A model generated the notes under the pieces. That model was not told the origin of the DNA, did no database searches, and saw nothing but the letters and a program-made list of their open reading frames with translations. Positions 8,507 to 16,803 of a stretch of 64,000 nucleotides of DNA are shown piece by piece (position 1 is the stretch's first letter; every line of letters starts with the position of its first letter). Source of the stretch: Agreia sp. COWG (GTDB lineage Bacteria; Actinomycetota; Actinomycetes; Actinomycetales; Microbacteriaceae); the NCBI RefSeq assembly GCF_904528075.1, contig NZ_LR882035.1, positions 3,224,001 to 3,288,000 on the forward strand, read 5' to 3'. Made by a program: the position numbers and the translations under genes.

Positions 8507-10269
8507 GCGGCGTGACCACCCTCGCCGCTGAACCGCGCCAGAGCACCCCCTCGATCGAGACGCGAGCACCCCGCCGCCGCCGATCGCCGTCGAGGTCACT
8601 CGGCATCGTCGTGATTCTCGCGATGCTCGTCTTCTCGGTCTATGCCCTCACCACCCTCGACTTCTCGTGGTCGAACGTGGCGTCGAGCACGAGAAACGCG
8701 ATCAAGGTCTTCAGCCTCATGGACCCGATCAGCCTTCCGGGCCCGGCCGACCTCGCCTATCTGATCGGCCTCACGGTGGGCATCGTGGTTCTGGGCACGC
8801 TCGTCGCCTCGCTGATCTCGATCCCGGTGGCCTACATCGCGGCCGCGAACACCACCCCCGCCCCCTGGCTGCGGGTCGTGGGCAGAACCATCGGCGTGGT
8901 CACCCGCGCCGTGCCGGATGTCGTGCTCGCCCTGGCCTTCTCGCTCACGTTCGCCCTGGGCAGCCCGCTACCCGGTGTCTTCGCCATAGGCATCCATTCG
9001 ATCGGAATGATCTCGAAACTCTTCGCCGACGCCATCGAGCAGATCGACGAGGGGCCCCAGCGCGCCATCCGGTCGACGGGCGGATCGAAGGCGCAGGAGT
9101 TCTGGTCTGGCGTCTTTCCGCAGGTTCTGCCCTCGTGGATCGCCACCTCGCTGCACCGCTTCGACATCAACCTGCGCGGTTCCGCCATTCTCGGTTACGC
9201 CGGGGTGGGCGGTCTTGGCTACGCGATGAAGGTCGCGTTCGGCCAGTTTCCGAACGGCTACGGTCGCGGGCTGGGCATCGCCGCGGTGATCTTCGTGCTC
9301 TGCGTCGTTCTCGAGATCGTGTCGTCGACGATTCGCCGCACGCTTCTGGGCGTCGCCCCCTCGGGGCGCGGCCTCGGCGACCGCGTGGTTCGAGCGGCGA
9401 CCAGGGGCGGTGGCAAGAGCGGCAGCGGCCAGCTCGGTGCCAGCCCCCGGGGCGGCACAACACCGGCCCCCGCCCACACCGTCGACGCCATGATGAGGCG
9501 GCCCCTGACGCCGGCGCGCATCCGAAACGCCGTCTGGATCGTCGTCACCCTGCTGATCATCGTGGCCAGCTACTGGATGGCCGACATCGACTTCTCGCAG
9601 ATCAGCTGGAACTACGTCGTTCCGACCCTGCAGAGCTTCTGGCCGCCCAACTTCGGCAGCCACAGCGTCGACGAGTTTCTGCAGGCCCTGCTTGTGACGA
9701 TCGAGGTCGCGTTCGCCGCGGCGCTGCTCTCGGTGGTGTTCTCGCTCGTCTTCGGCTCGCTCGCCGCGCGCAACGTGGCGCCGAACCCCCGGGTGCGCGG
9801 TGTGTTCCGGGGCATCCTGGTGGTCTTTCGCGGCGTGCCCGAGCTCGTGCTGGCCATCTTCTTGATCATGGTCACCGGCCTCGGAAACCAGGCCGGCGTC
9901 GTGGCGCTGGCCTTCGGCGGCATCGGCCTGCTGGGCAAGCTCATCGCCGACTCGTTCGAAGAGCTGCCGCCCGGCCCGGAGCGCGCGCTCACCGCAGCCG
10001 GAGCGACGCGCATGCAGCGCTTCGTCGCCGCGACCTGGCCGCAGGGGCTGCCCTCGCTGATCGGCAACTCGCTCTACCTGGTCGACACGAACATTCGCGC
10101 CGCCACCATCCTGGGCATCGTCGGCGGCAGCGGCATCGGCTATTACCTCACCAACGCCTCCACCGTTCTCACCCTGCACGGCCAGGTCACCACGCTGGTG
10201 ATCATGGTGATCGTCACGGTGCTGATTCTCGAAGGCATCGCCACCTGGATGCGACGCGTCTTCCGCTAG
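8503..10269 (+). CDS. phnE: fused double phosphonate ABC permease (PhnE-PhnE)
   Basis: 588 residues made of two homologous PhnE permease units in one chain. Unit 1 (about residues 25-285) carries the EAA-like loop DEGPQRAIRSTGGSKAQEFW; unit 2 (about 335-588) carries PPGPERALTAAGATRMQRFV. Each has around six membrane helices. A Gly/Ser/Arg-rich linker (about residues 290-330) joins them, and the cytoplasmic start of unit 2 follows MMRRPLTPAR. Most species encode PhnE1 and PhnE2 separately or use one homodimeric PhnE. The GTG at 8503 overlaps the phnC stop; GTG at 8512 is an alternative. The stop is one base from the island's left repeat. Confidence 0.92.
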   Translation: MSGVTTLAAEPRQSTPSIETRAPRRRRSPSRSLGIVVILAMLVFSVYALTTLDFSWSNVASSTRNAIKVFSLMDPISLPGPADLAYLIGLTVGIVVLGTLVASLISIPVAYIAAANTTPAPWLRVVGRTIGVVTRAVPDVVLALAFSLTFALGSPLPGVFAIGIHSIGMISKLFADAIEQIDEGPQRAIRSTGGSKAQEFWSGVFPQVLPSWIATSLHRFDINLRGSAILGYAGVGGLGYAMKVAFGQFPNGYGRGLGIAAVIFVLCVVLEIVSSTIRRTLLGVAPSGRGLGDRVVRAATRGGGKSGSGQLGASPRGGTTPAPAHTVDAMMRRPLTPARIRNAVWIVVTLLIIVASYWMADIDFSQISWNYVVPTLQSFWPPNFGSHSVDEFLQALLVTIEVAFAAALLSVVFSLVFGSLAARNVAPNPRVRGVFRGILVVFRGVPELVLAIFLIMVTGLGNQAGVVALAFGGIGLLGKLIADSFEELPPGPERALTAAGATRMQRFVAATWPQGLPSLIGNSLYLVDTNIRAATILGIVGGSGIGYYLTNASTVLTLHGQVTTLVIMVIVTVLILEGIATWMRRVFR

Positions 10270-10270
10270 G

Positions 10271-10307
10271 CGTAGCGCTCGAGACTCCTCGGCGGGCAGC
10301 TCCCGAA
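10271..10307. repeat. left flanking repeat of accessory island (copy of acetyltransferase 3' end)
   Basis: 37 bases matching 23261-23299 in the same orientation, apart from a two-base deletion and two substitutions. The shared start is CGTAGCGCTCGAGA, followed by CTCCTCGG. The right copy is the living 3' end of the phn acetyltransferase gene. Here it is a fragment with no gene attached, one base after the phnE stop, so it looks like an attachment-site or recombination duplicate. Confidence 0.8.
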
Positions 10308-10755
10308 CCTGGACCTATCCCGGTCGAGCTGCGCCACCACCGCAGCATTCCTTGCTGGCAGCTCCGAATTCTTCCGGAGCCCTGACATCTGCAACGGCCG
10401 CGGTATATCGATCCCGCTCCCCAACACCTGACACTTGCACCGCCAGTAGAGCGGGCGCACACCATGGCCGGGCGGGCGGATCAACCGGCGCCCGGGCTTT
10501 TATTGCGGCATCAGCGGCGCCGTTTCTTTTCGTGCACGGTCGCTGGAACATCACGCGTGTCGGCGACGACCTGGTCAGGGGACTCAGGGTTGAGCCCCCA
10601 TATGTCTAACTCCGGCTGATCCGGTGAGCTATTACGCGGGCGTCGATGAGCGGCCATGTGTGTTCTCCTCGGGCGCCTAAAGTGCCGCCTGAGATCAACA
10701 TTGGCCCGACCGGCTTAACAAGAGAGAACACCAGACCAGAGGCCTCTCATGCAGG
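10308..10755. other. island left end; no intact gene
   Basis: About 450 bases without a convincing intact gene. It contains a CarD-like remnant (10529-10609, listed separately) and several short GC-rich inverted stretches. Composition becomes visibly less GC-rich after about 10600. Confidence 0.6.
10529..10609 (+). pseudogene. possible CarD-family N-terminal remnant
   Basis: The frame ending at 10609 closes with FVHGRWNITRVGDDLVRGLR, which lines up with HPSHGPMRVTHIGDRLVRGV of the CarD-like protein at 15234-15740. Only about 26 residues match before a stop and there is no sensible start, so it is read as a remnant of a RID-domain gene. The similarity is short and could be chance. Confidence 0.35.
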
Positions 10756-11418
10756 TCAGTCGTGCTCCGAATTCTCGGAAGGGACTCGACTCCCTGTCGG
10801 GCGGAGGTAGCCGATCGGGCCCCCGGAAGAAACTTTGATTCGACTGCTCATCACCTGGGTGGCAGTGTCCGAAAGACCGGCGGGAATATCCGCTGCGAAA
10901 CGTAGAGACATCCCGGGATGAACGCGGGCAAGCAGGTGGCCGGAGTAATGGTGTCGCGGTCGATTCTCATGATCTCGAGTCATCGTCTCAATCAGACGGT
11001 CGATCATGTACAACGCAACCGGGAATTCTGCGACCGTGACCACAAATAGCTGATTGTCGACGACCTTCTCGGGGTCCGATCGCCACCAGCGCAAACTGCT
11101 TTCCGACAGCTCCTGGTCGGTGTGGTCGACGTGAAACCCAATCCATTTGCGTGGGTCTCGTGGGTATCTCACCTCGGACAGCACGCGCTGATCGGTACGA
11201 AGAACTGTCAGCTCTCCCGCGCTCACCCGCAAATATTCACGACCAAGAAATGGTCGCAAGGAGCTGATCGGCGTGGGCTCGGGGAGCATCCCAGAGCCGA
11301 ACAGTTTGCGGGGATTGGTGTCGTCGGTGTCGAGTTGGTTGGACACCTCTCGCTTAGTAAGCAAGCGATCATCAGAGAGAGGGTGTCGCTCTGACTTCTC
11401 AAATACCGGGAATGGCAT
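10756..11418 (-). CDS. hypothetical protein (island)
   Basis: 220-residue soluble protein with no family I recognise. No signal peptide or membrane segment. The central part reads like a mixed alpha/beta domain (RKWIGFHVDHTDQELSESS, FVVTVAEFPVALYMIDRLIE), and the C-terminus is polar. ATG at 11418 was chosen because AGGAG lies seven bases upstream; a GTG at 11445 would place the start inside a palindrome (11435-11449). It stands alone on the minus strand near the island's left end. Confidence 0.65.
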   Translation of the reverse strand: MPFPVFEKSERHPLSDDRLLTKREVSNQLDTDDTNPRKLFGSGMLPEPTPISSLRPFLGREYLRVSAGELTVLRTDQRVLSEVRYPRDPRKWIGFHVDHTDQELSESSLRWWRSDPEKVVDNQLFVVTVAEFPVALYMIDRLIETMTRDHENRPRHHYSGHLLARVHPGMSLRFAADIPAGLSDTATQVMSSRIKVSSGGPIGYLRPTGSRVPSENSEHD

Positions 11419-11434
11419 GACTTCTCCTAGTGTC

Positions 11435-11449
11435 TTATGTGACACATAA
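11435..11449. promoter_or_regulatory. palindrome upstream of hypothetical gene
   Basis: Perfect inverted repeat TTATGTG, A, CACATAA, 17 bases before the ATG at 11418. Likely operator for an unidentified regulator. Confidence 0.5.
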
Positions 11450-11532
11450 CATCAGACGAACGCGTGCCAGCTGTTGGTTCAGGCCTTGTGGACAGTGAAG
11501 ACGAATGGCGCGTCCTGCAGTCCGCTGCACGC

Positions 11533-11841
11533 TCAACAAACGGAAGACCCCCGTCGCCCGAAATGGGCGCCAGGGGTCTCGTTATCCGTTCCCGAGGTCA
11601 GCGCCTGGGGTCGCTTGCGCATCCGCTTCCGTGCGCGGAAACCGATTGCGACAGTGAAAATCACGAGAACGATGGGAATACCTTGGCCCACGAAAGGAGC
11701 CAGGTCGCTGCGTACGTCGGTGAACCAGAAGAGCAGCAGGAGAGCCGCCGATCCGCCATAGAGGATGATCGCCAACACACCGATGACGGGGTTTCGCAGC
11801 TCATGGCGCATCGCTGAACTTAGATCTGGCGTACTCGACAT
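11533..11841 (-). CDS. small membrane protein (island)
   Basis: 102 residues with two hydrophobic helices (about residues 20-42, VIGVLAIILYGGSAALLLLF; and 52-68, GIPIVLVIFTVAIGF), then a basic stretch ARKRMRKRP that should stay cytoplasmic. GAGGAG lies just before the ATG at 11841. It follows the predicted secreted protein at 11868-12230 by 26 bases on the same strand, so the two probably form an operon. Function unknown; a membrane partner or immunity-type protein for the secreted product is one possibility without direct evidence. Confidence 0.6.
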   Translation of the reverse strand: MSSTPDLSSAMRHELRNPVIGVLAIILYGGSAALLLLFWFTDVRSDLAPFVGQGIPIVLVIFTVAIGFRARKRMRKRPQALTSGTDNETPGAHFGRRGSSVC

Positions 11842-11867
11842 GTCGTTCTCCTCGCTCGTCATTCTGT

Positions 11868-12230
11868 CTAGCAGCCCTGGATGACCGGATGTAATGACCC
11901 GCCGATCCCAGATACCCCGGTCTGAGCGGACGTGGTGTCAGCTCCCGGCGTGATGCTGAAGGTACGGTTCTCGTGCTCGACGGTGAGCCCCGTGCTTAGC
12001 GACAGAGACGCGCTCGACGGCTGAGCACTTTCCGCGGCAAGCGCGCGAGCATCGTCACTGACCTCGGCGCCGACGGGTGAAAGAAGACCGAGAGACCCGA
12101 GGGCAGATTCGGCAGCCTGCGTGCTTTCTAGCGGCTCGGCGCAGGCAACAGAAGGGTTCGCGACCATCGAACCCAACACCAACGTGGTCCCTATTGGCAA
12201 TGATGCAGTAGATCTACAGTTTTTTATCAA
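11868..12230 (-). CDS. predicted secreted small protein (island)
   Basis: About 120 residues if translation starts at TTG 12230, which follows a G-rich ribosome-binding stretch; the frame stays open to 12296, so the start is uncertain. The N-terminus looks like a Sec signal (IGTTLVLGSMVANPSVACA, then EPLEST). The mature part is Ser/Ala/Gly-rich without obvious fold and ends in a cysteine (HPVIQGC). No known family recognised. Pairs with the small membrane protein downstream. Confidence 0.45.
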   Translation of the reverse strand: MIKNCRSTASLPIGTTLVLGSMVANPSVACAEPLESTQAAESALGSLGLLSPVGAEVSDDARALAAESAQPSSASLSLSTGLTVEHENRTFSITPGADTTSAQTGVSGIGGSLHPVIQGC

Positions 12231-12694
12231 GATGTTGCCCCCCACTATGGGCACCACTCTTTGGGGTACAACGCCATGCTCGCGCCCGTATCGCACTCAA
12301 ACAAGAGCACGAATGGGACACGAAGTTTCACTGATACCTGACTTATGTCTTGTAACGGATAGTAGAAGGGGTATGCCATGGCTCATCACGAGCTCGTGCG
12401 GCCTGCTGCTGCTTCTACCATCATTGCTGTTTCGACCATGGTCAACCGGTGATGGGCGTCAGCGATATTGGCCGGGTCGGATCGCCATCTCACCAGGGCG
12501 CCGCTGAATAAACTGAGCATTTTTCTGTGGAATTCTTGACGGCCAGGACGCTCCTAAAAACGACGAGCGCCTCCAATCAAGAGATAACTCACGCGCTCAC
12601 AATGCCTCGGTTAACACCCCATGACCGGTACGACTAGCGGACCAGTCAAATGAGACGCCACAACTCTGAGAACGAAGTCGGATGCGCAACGGTC
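12231..12694. other. intergenic region without a supported gene
   Basis: About 460 bases of mixed composition between the secreted-protein gene and the MFS cassette. A 24-codon frame starting at 12378 (MAHHELVRPAAAS) has no clear ribosome-binding site. Nothing else is supported. Confidence 0.5.
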
Positions 12695-12715
12695 CGGTCA
12701 AGGATCGCCTAACGG
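12695..12715. repeat. 21-bp repeat, left of MFS cassette
   Basis: Matches 14039-14059 at 19 of 21 positions; core GATCGCCTAACG. A related 13-base core lies at 17104-17116. The pair brackets exactly one MFS gene. Confidence 0.7.
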
Positions 12716-12779
12716 AATGGTTGCCAGCTCTTTCGATGACGAAGTACCGTCAACAATACGTTTTGGTACATTGCATACG

Positions 12780-14024
12780 ATGTCGATTTCTCCTCAAGTC
12801 GCCGGCGCACGCCCCCTTGATTCGGGTTTCGTTCGGTACTTGAGCGCCCGTCTCATTTCAATTGGAGGTGCGGCGGCTACGACGATTGTCGTCCCTATCC
12901 TCGTCTTTCAAACCACAGGTTCGGCCGCCCTTACGGGGATCACGGGCGGAATTGGCGGAATCTCTTATTTCGTTTTTGGGATCCCCATCGGGCATCTCGT
13001 CGACCGCTGGCCACGGGGTCGCGTCCTCATAGGATGTAGCGCGGCAAGGAGCCTTGTGCTGCTAGCCGTTCCCGTCCTGACGTTTGTCAGTCTTTTCCGC
13101 ATTCAGTACCTGATCGTGGTTCTCGTCCTGACAAACGTTTTGTTCGTCGCAACCGATGCCGCTAATGCAGGTGCCCTCCGGGCCGTCGCAGGGGCTAAGG
13201 GCATGCAGAAAGCAAACGCCATTGTTGCTGGCACGGCCGCGATTGTCCAGATGGGGGCACCCCTCGCGGCCGGCGCAGCCCTAGCCATCACGAATCCTCA
13301 ATCGATATTTCTCGTGGAGTCCATCGCGTTACTCCTATCCGCGGGAGTGCTCTGGACGATCCGTCACCGGCTCGATAGCCCCCGAACCGGCGCAGCACTT
13401 CCATCCCGGACCTGGGCAGCAGCGCTCTCCGGCTTTGCGTTCATCTGGCGAGACATGCCGGTCCGAACAACCACGGCAGCTTCACTCGTATTCGCCGTCC
13501 TCGAGGGAATCGTCATCGGCCAGCTCGTTATCCTCCTGGCTTACACCTATGGGCACGCCCAATCTTCGTCACTTCTCGGATGGACGTATACAGGTATTGC
13601 CGCTGGCTCGCTTATCGGGTCGTGGCTACTGGTTCGCCTGCCCTTCCCCCGCCACCCGGCATTCTTGTCCTCGTTGGCCCTCTTCGTCAGCGCAGTACTA
13701 CTCGTCTCTGCCGTTTCGACGGTTTCTCCGCTAATTTTCATCAGTCTGATCGGGCTGTGGGCTGTGCCGTACATGGTCGTTTTTGTCGGCGCGACAGCAC
13801 TACGTCAAACCCGGGCCGACCCCGACTTGCAAGGCCGAGTCGCGGTTGCCGGCCGACTTCTCACCATGGGCACCGGTGTCCCCATCGGAAGCGTGCTCGG
13901 CGGCCTGGTCAGCGAGGCCTCAGGCGTTCACGCAACCTACGTCACGGCTGCCTGCATCGCCGTAGCCGCATCCGCGGCCCTTGCCTTTGCAGCGAGATCG
14001 GCAAGAAGCCAGCGGCACCCGTAG
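12780..14024 (+). CDS. MFS transporter, drug-efflux type (island)
   Basis: 414 residues with about twelve membrane helices, resembling the MFS_3/macrolide-efflux group. The loop 2-3 motif of the superfamily is seen as GHLVDRWPRGRVLIG. It probably exports a hydrophobic compound with proton exchange. ATG at 12780 was preferred over an upstream start at 12717 because it begins the protein just before helix 1. Codon usage is less GC-biased than in the flanking chromosome. It is bracketed by 21-bp repeats (12695-12715, 14039-14059), which suggests it arrived as a single-gene cassette. Confidence 0.88.
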   Translation: MSISPQVAGARPLDSGFVRYLSARLISIGGAAATTIVVPILVFQTTGSAALTGITGGIGGISYFVFGIPIGHLVDRWPRGRVLIGCSAARSLVLLAVPVLTFVSLFRIQYLIVVLVLTNVLFVATDAANAGALRAVAGAKGMQKANAIVAGTAAIVQMGAPLAAGAALAITNPQSIFLVESIALLLSAGVLWTIRHRLDSPRTGAALPSRTWAAALSGFAFIWRDMPVRTTTAASLVFAVLEGIVIGQLVILLAYTYGHAQSSSLLGWTYTGIAAGSLIGSWLLVRLPFPRHPAFLSSLALFVSAVLLVSAVSTVSPLIFISLIGLWAVPYMVVFVGATALRQTRADPDLQGRVAVAGRLLTMGTGVPIGSVLGGLVSEASGVHATYVTAACIAVAASAALAFAARSARSQRHP

Positions 14025-14038
14025 CGATACGTCCAATT

Positions 14039-14059
14039 CGGTGAAGGATCGTCTAACGG
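14039..14059. repeat. 21-bp repeat, right of MFS cassette
   Basis: Second copy of the repeat at 12695-12715 (core GATCGTCTAACG), located just after the MFS stop and just before the dnaE2 fragment. Confidence 0.7.
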
Positions 14060-14061
14060 GC

Positions 14062-14703
14062 ACCTGCGTGGCACTCCCTGAGTCTTCCGGTGTCTCGTTA
14101 CGGCTCCTGGTGAACCTCGCCACCGTCGGCGCCCTCGACAGCCTCGCCGGCAGCGCAGGCCGCGGCGACGTGATCGCCCACGCGCGCCAGCTCACCGCAA
14201 GACGTAAGCCCAAGGCGGGCGAGCACGAGAACCAGCTCGAGCTGCACGCCGTCGATGACGTTCCGGCCGGCCACGCCGAGCCCAACGCCCAGGAACGGAT
14301 CGGCGCAGAGCTCGACATCCTCTCGACCGAACTCCACGAGCATCTGATCGAGGGCTACCGGCCACTGCTCGACTCCCTGGGCGTCACCCCCGCCGCCGAT
14401 CTGGTGAACCTTCCGAATAAGACGGAAGTCATCGTCGCCGGCGTCCGCGTAGCAACACAGACCCCACCCATGCGAAGCGGCAAACGAGTCGTTTTCATCA
14501 GTCTCGACGACGGCACCGGATGCTCCGACGCCACCTTCTTCGACGAAGCCCAAGAACGATCCGGACCGCTGCTATTTGGCACCCGGCTCCTCCTGATCCG
14601 CGGTCGCACCAGACGCACAGGCGCTCGAGGCGTCAGTCTGCAGGCAGAGGAAGCATTCGACCTCAAACAAGCCTGGGCTTCGTTCTCCGCGGTTAATACT
14701 TAG
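14062..14703 (+). pseudogene. dnaE2: dnaE2 3' fragment, copy 1 (error-prone DNA polymerase C-terminus)
   Basis: About 213 in-frame codons similar to the C-terminal part of DnaE2-type polymerase III alpha: the end of the helix-hairpin region (LVNLATVGALDSLAG) and the OB-fold (VAGVRVATQTPPMRSGKR, FISLDDGTGCSDATFF, RGRTRRTGARGVSL). The catalytic polymerase and PHP domains (over 800 residues) are missing and the start is replaced by island sequence. The frame is open to a natural stop at 14703, so a stand-alone OB-fold protein cannot be excluded. Nearly the same fragment recurs at 19198-19622. Confidence 0.8.
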
Positions 14704-15233
14704 GCGGTTGGCATGACGCCCCGCTGGTGGACGGCCCGAATGAGTTCACCTCGCCTGCGTTTACGCGGAAGGACTAGTCATCGTCGAGCTAGCCGGAGTG
14801 CGGATGACGCCGAATAAATCAGTCGGAGTTCCCGCTAGGTTCTGACCCGACCGAGTAATGCCCGCGAGGCGTCACGCTGAGGTCTGCGACTGGAAATTCA
14901 CCCATGCCATCTGCTCAGTGTTCGAGAAGATAAGTGAGGTTGTTCGCCGACACCCCAAGACGAAAACATCAGTTGGCTCAGGGTTGCCTCGACAACTCAT
15001 AGACGACTGTGTGCCATTTCGGGAGTGCCCTTACCAGTATCTCCACCAGGGACATGCGAAATGCGTACGATACAATTTAGCCTGTCGAACTCGCAGAAAA
15101 AGTTATCGTCACCCGACGTGATGAAAGCCTTTCCGTGTTACCCGCCGCCTCTGGCAGGCGTAGTTGCCGACTCACCATCTGACCCATGGTGATGTTGTCG
15201 AGACGCACAATCCCTCTCATGTTTGAGGTAAAA
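14704..15233. other. intergenic region without a supported gene
   Basis: About 530 bases between the dnaE2 fragment and the CarD-like gene. The longest sense frame (14858-15121) shows neither recognised similarity nor a ribosome-binding site. Probably decayed sequence plus the CarD promoter. Confidence 0.5.
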
Positions 15234-15740
15234 ATGCCCTTCATTGAAGGCGAAGTTGTCATCCATCCATCGCATGGTCCGATGCGGGTCACTCATATCG
15301 GAGACCGTCTCGTCCGCGGTGTAACAACGAAATACATCAACCTCGAAGCCGTCGTGATGCAGCTCAGGTTGAGTGTCCCGGAGAGTCGGGCATCGGACTC
15401 TGGCCTGCGGGCAATCGCCTCGCGCGATCGCATCGATGAACTGCTCTCGATTCTCGCCGCGCCGAGCATAAAAAGCACTATGGGATGGTCCAGGCGAATC
15501 AAGGACTATCAGGAGCGGCTCCGATCCGGCAATGTCGAGGCCTTGTGCTTCGTGATTCGCGAGATCAAACGCCACGGCAATAGCGCGCCCTCATCTGCGG
15601 AAGGACAGATGCTGCGCCGTGCGATGTCGACACTCTCGATCGAATTCAGTCTCGCTTTGCAGGTAGACGAAGACGAGGCCAAAGCGATCATCGAAGAGAC
15701 CGTTTCGGCAGTGGGGGGCGAGTTGCAACTCTCTGCTTAG
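15234..15740 (+). CDS. accessory CarD/CdnL family transcriptional regulator
   Basis: 168 residues matching the CarD/CdnL family, which binds the RNA polymerase beta lobe and stabilises open promoter complexes. The N-terminal RID domain is seen in EGEVVIHPSHGPMRVTHIGD and YINLEAVVMQL. The helical C-terminal part contains WSRRIKDYQERLRSGNVEAL and a LSIEFSLALQVDEDEAKAII tail. ATG at 15234 follows GAGG (15224-15227); ATG at 15219 is an alternative. Actinobacteria carry an essential chromosomal carD, so a copy on a lower-GC island is an extra paralogue that could retune transcription or serve only island promoters. Confidence 0.85.
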   Translation: MPFIEGEVVIHPSHGPMRVTHIGDRLVRGVTTKYINLEAVVMQLRLSVPESRASDSGLRAIASRDRIDELLSILAAPSIKSTMGWSRRIKDYQERLRSGNVEALCFVIREIKRHGNSAPSSAEGQMLRRAMSTLSIEFSLALQVDEDEAKAIIEETVSAVGGELQLSA

Positions 15741-15904
15741 TGGCGCATGGCTGCTGGGATCCAGCAGCCATGCGCCCCGCTCGGTGGGATCTTTGAGCAG
15801 AAGTCCTTCGCCGCGACCCGGGCAGGCCGAACGTCAACGCGACTTGAATCAGGCTTCACGGTCCTAGCCGGATTTCTGTAGGTGTCAGACTCGATCGAAC
15901 AAGC

Positions 15905-16354
15905 CTAGTTATGCCAGAAAGTGAAGCTAGGCTGCCCTTTGATGGGGTTGTAGAGATCGTACTTCGAGGTATATTTGTAAATTTTATTGATGTCCATCTC
16001 GTAGCACGGATCACCTTGGTACCCGATGAGGTCGGCGAACTGTTCACACGTCACCATGACACCGTTAGTCGATGCAAAAGACCCGGAATATGCGTTCGCG
16101 TAGTATTTCTTCATGAATTCGAGTTTCGAATTGCATGTGTCATCGCCATTTTTGTAGACCTTCGTCACAAGACCGGTGCCTATCTTAACCGTCGGTTGAT
16201 TTGATGAGTTGAAGTCGTAGCAGACGCGGTAGTTCGACTGGGCTTGCGCTGGGCTGGCAGCTAGGAGTCCGCCCAGGCAGATTGCAATCGCTGCTACGAG
16301 AGCGAGCAGTACCCTCTTCGCAGAGCGAGGGGAAGATGTTTTCCAGGATTTCAA
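15905..16354 (-). CDS. secreted four-cysteine protein, paralogue A (island)
   Basis: 149 residues with a clear Sec signal (VLLALVAAIAICLGGLLAAS, cleavage after AQA), giving a mature protein of about 110 residues. It is homologous to 17154-17591: both share YRVC, a second Cys after a Lys-rich stretch, M-x2-YY-x2-AY-x-GSF, TCE-x-FA, a DPCY box, and KYTS near the end. Four conserved cysteines suggest two disulfides. Starts with TTG at 16354 after TTGGAG. Unlike any family I know. A C11 homopolymer (16380-16390) lies in its leader. Function unknown; small secreted toxins or inhibitors look like this. Confidence 0.78.
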   Translation of the reverse strand: MKSWKTSSPRSAKRVLLALVAAIAICLGGLLAASPAQAQSNYRVCYDFNSSNQPTVKIGTGLVTKVYKNGDDTCNSKLEFMKKYYANAYSGSFASTNGVMVTCEQFADLIGYQGDPCYEMDINKIYKYTSKYDLYNPIKGQPSFTFWHN

Positions 16355-16379
16355 CAGTGATTACTCCAAAATATTTGTG

Positions 16380-16390
16380 CCCCCCCCCCC
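16380..16390. repeat. C11 homopolymer tract
   Basis: Eleven consecutive C (G on the sense strand of the paralogue A gene), 26-36 bases before its start. Such tracts slip during replication; it could vary promoter spacing or be a sequencing uncertainty. Confidence 0.8.
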
Positions 16391-16476
16391 GAGACGGGAG
16401 TGGTGAATAGGTAGGACTGCGCGATTCGGCTCGACGTCGTTGGTAATGACGTCGAGTTCCTTGATCTCGTCTCGGC

Positions 16477-16562
16477 GCTCGACATCCTCTCGACCGAGCT
16501 GAACGAACACCTCAATCGAGGGCGACCGACCCCCTCTTAGACTCGCTTGGCGTCTCTTCTGT
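16477..16562 (+). pseudogene. dnaE2: dnaE2 3' fragment, copy 3 (short, decayed)
   Basis: About 85 bases clearly similar to the segment beginning GCTCGACATCCTCTCGACCG in copies 1 and 2, continuing through CTGAACGAACACCT, then with indels that break the frame. It corresponds to the linker before the OB-fold. The copy ends where a GH15 fragment begins on the other strand. Confidence 0.75.
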
Positions 16563-16574
16563 CGCGGCAGACGA

Positions 16575-16742
16575 GTGCCGAGCGATCGCGTCTGCGGCCC
16601 GGACAAGCGCCAGGTGGGAAAGAGCCTGCGGGGTGTTGCCCATCTGGCGACCGGTCGCCGGGTCGTACTCTTCGGACAGCAGCCCCACGTCGTTCGTGAA
16701 CGAAACCAACCGATGCATCAGCGTGACCGCTCTATCCGCGAT
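16575..16742 (-). pseudogene. GH15 (glucoamylase/trehalase-like) C-terminal fragment
   Basis: The frame contains LMHRLVSFTNDVGLLSEEYD, PATGRQMGNTPQALSHLALV and RAADAI, the C-terminal signature of bacterial GH15 proteins (usual form RNDVGLLAEEYDP...GNFPQAFSH). No upstream catalytic domain exists here: beyond about 16742 the frame loses similarity. A broken fragment, not a gene. Confidence 0.75.
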
Positions 16743-16803
16743 TAGCGAAGGGCATGAAGAATCGGCGACTGGAAGTGCGCAAGTACTGTGCCTGAGTTTG
16801 CAG

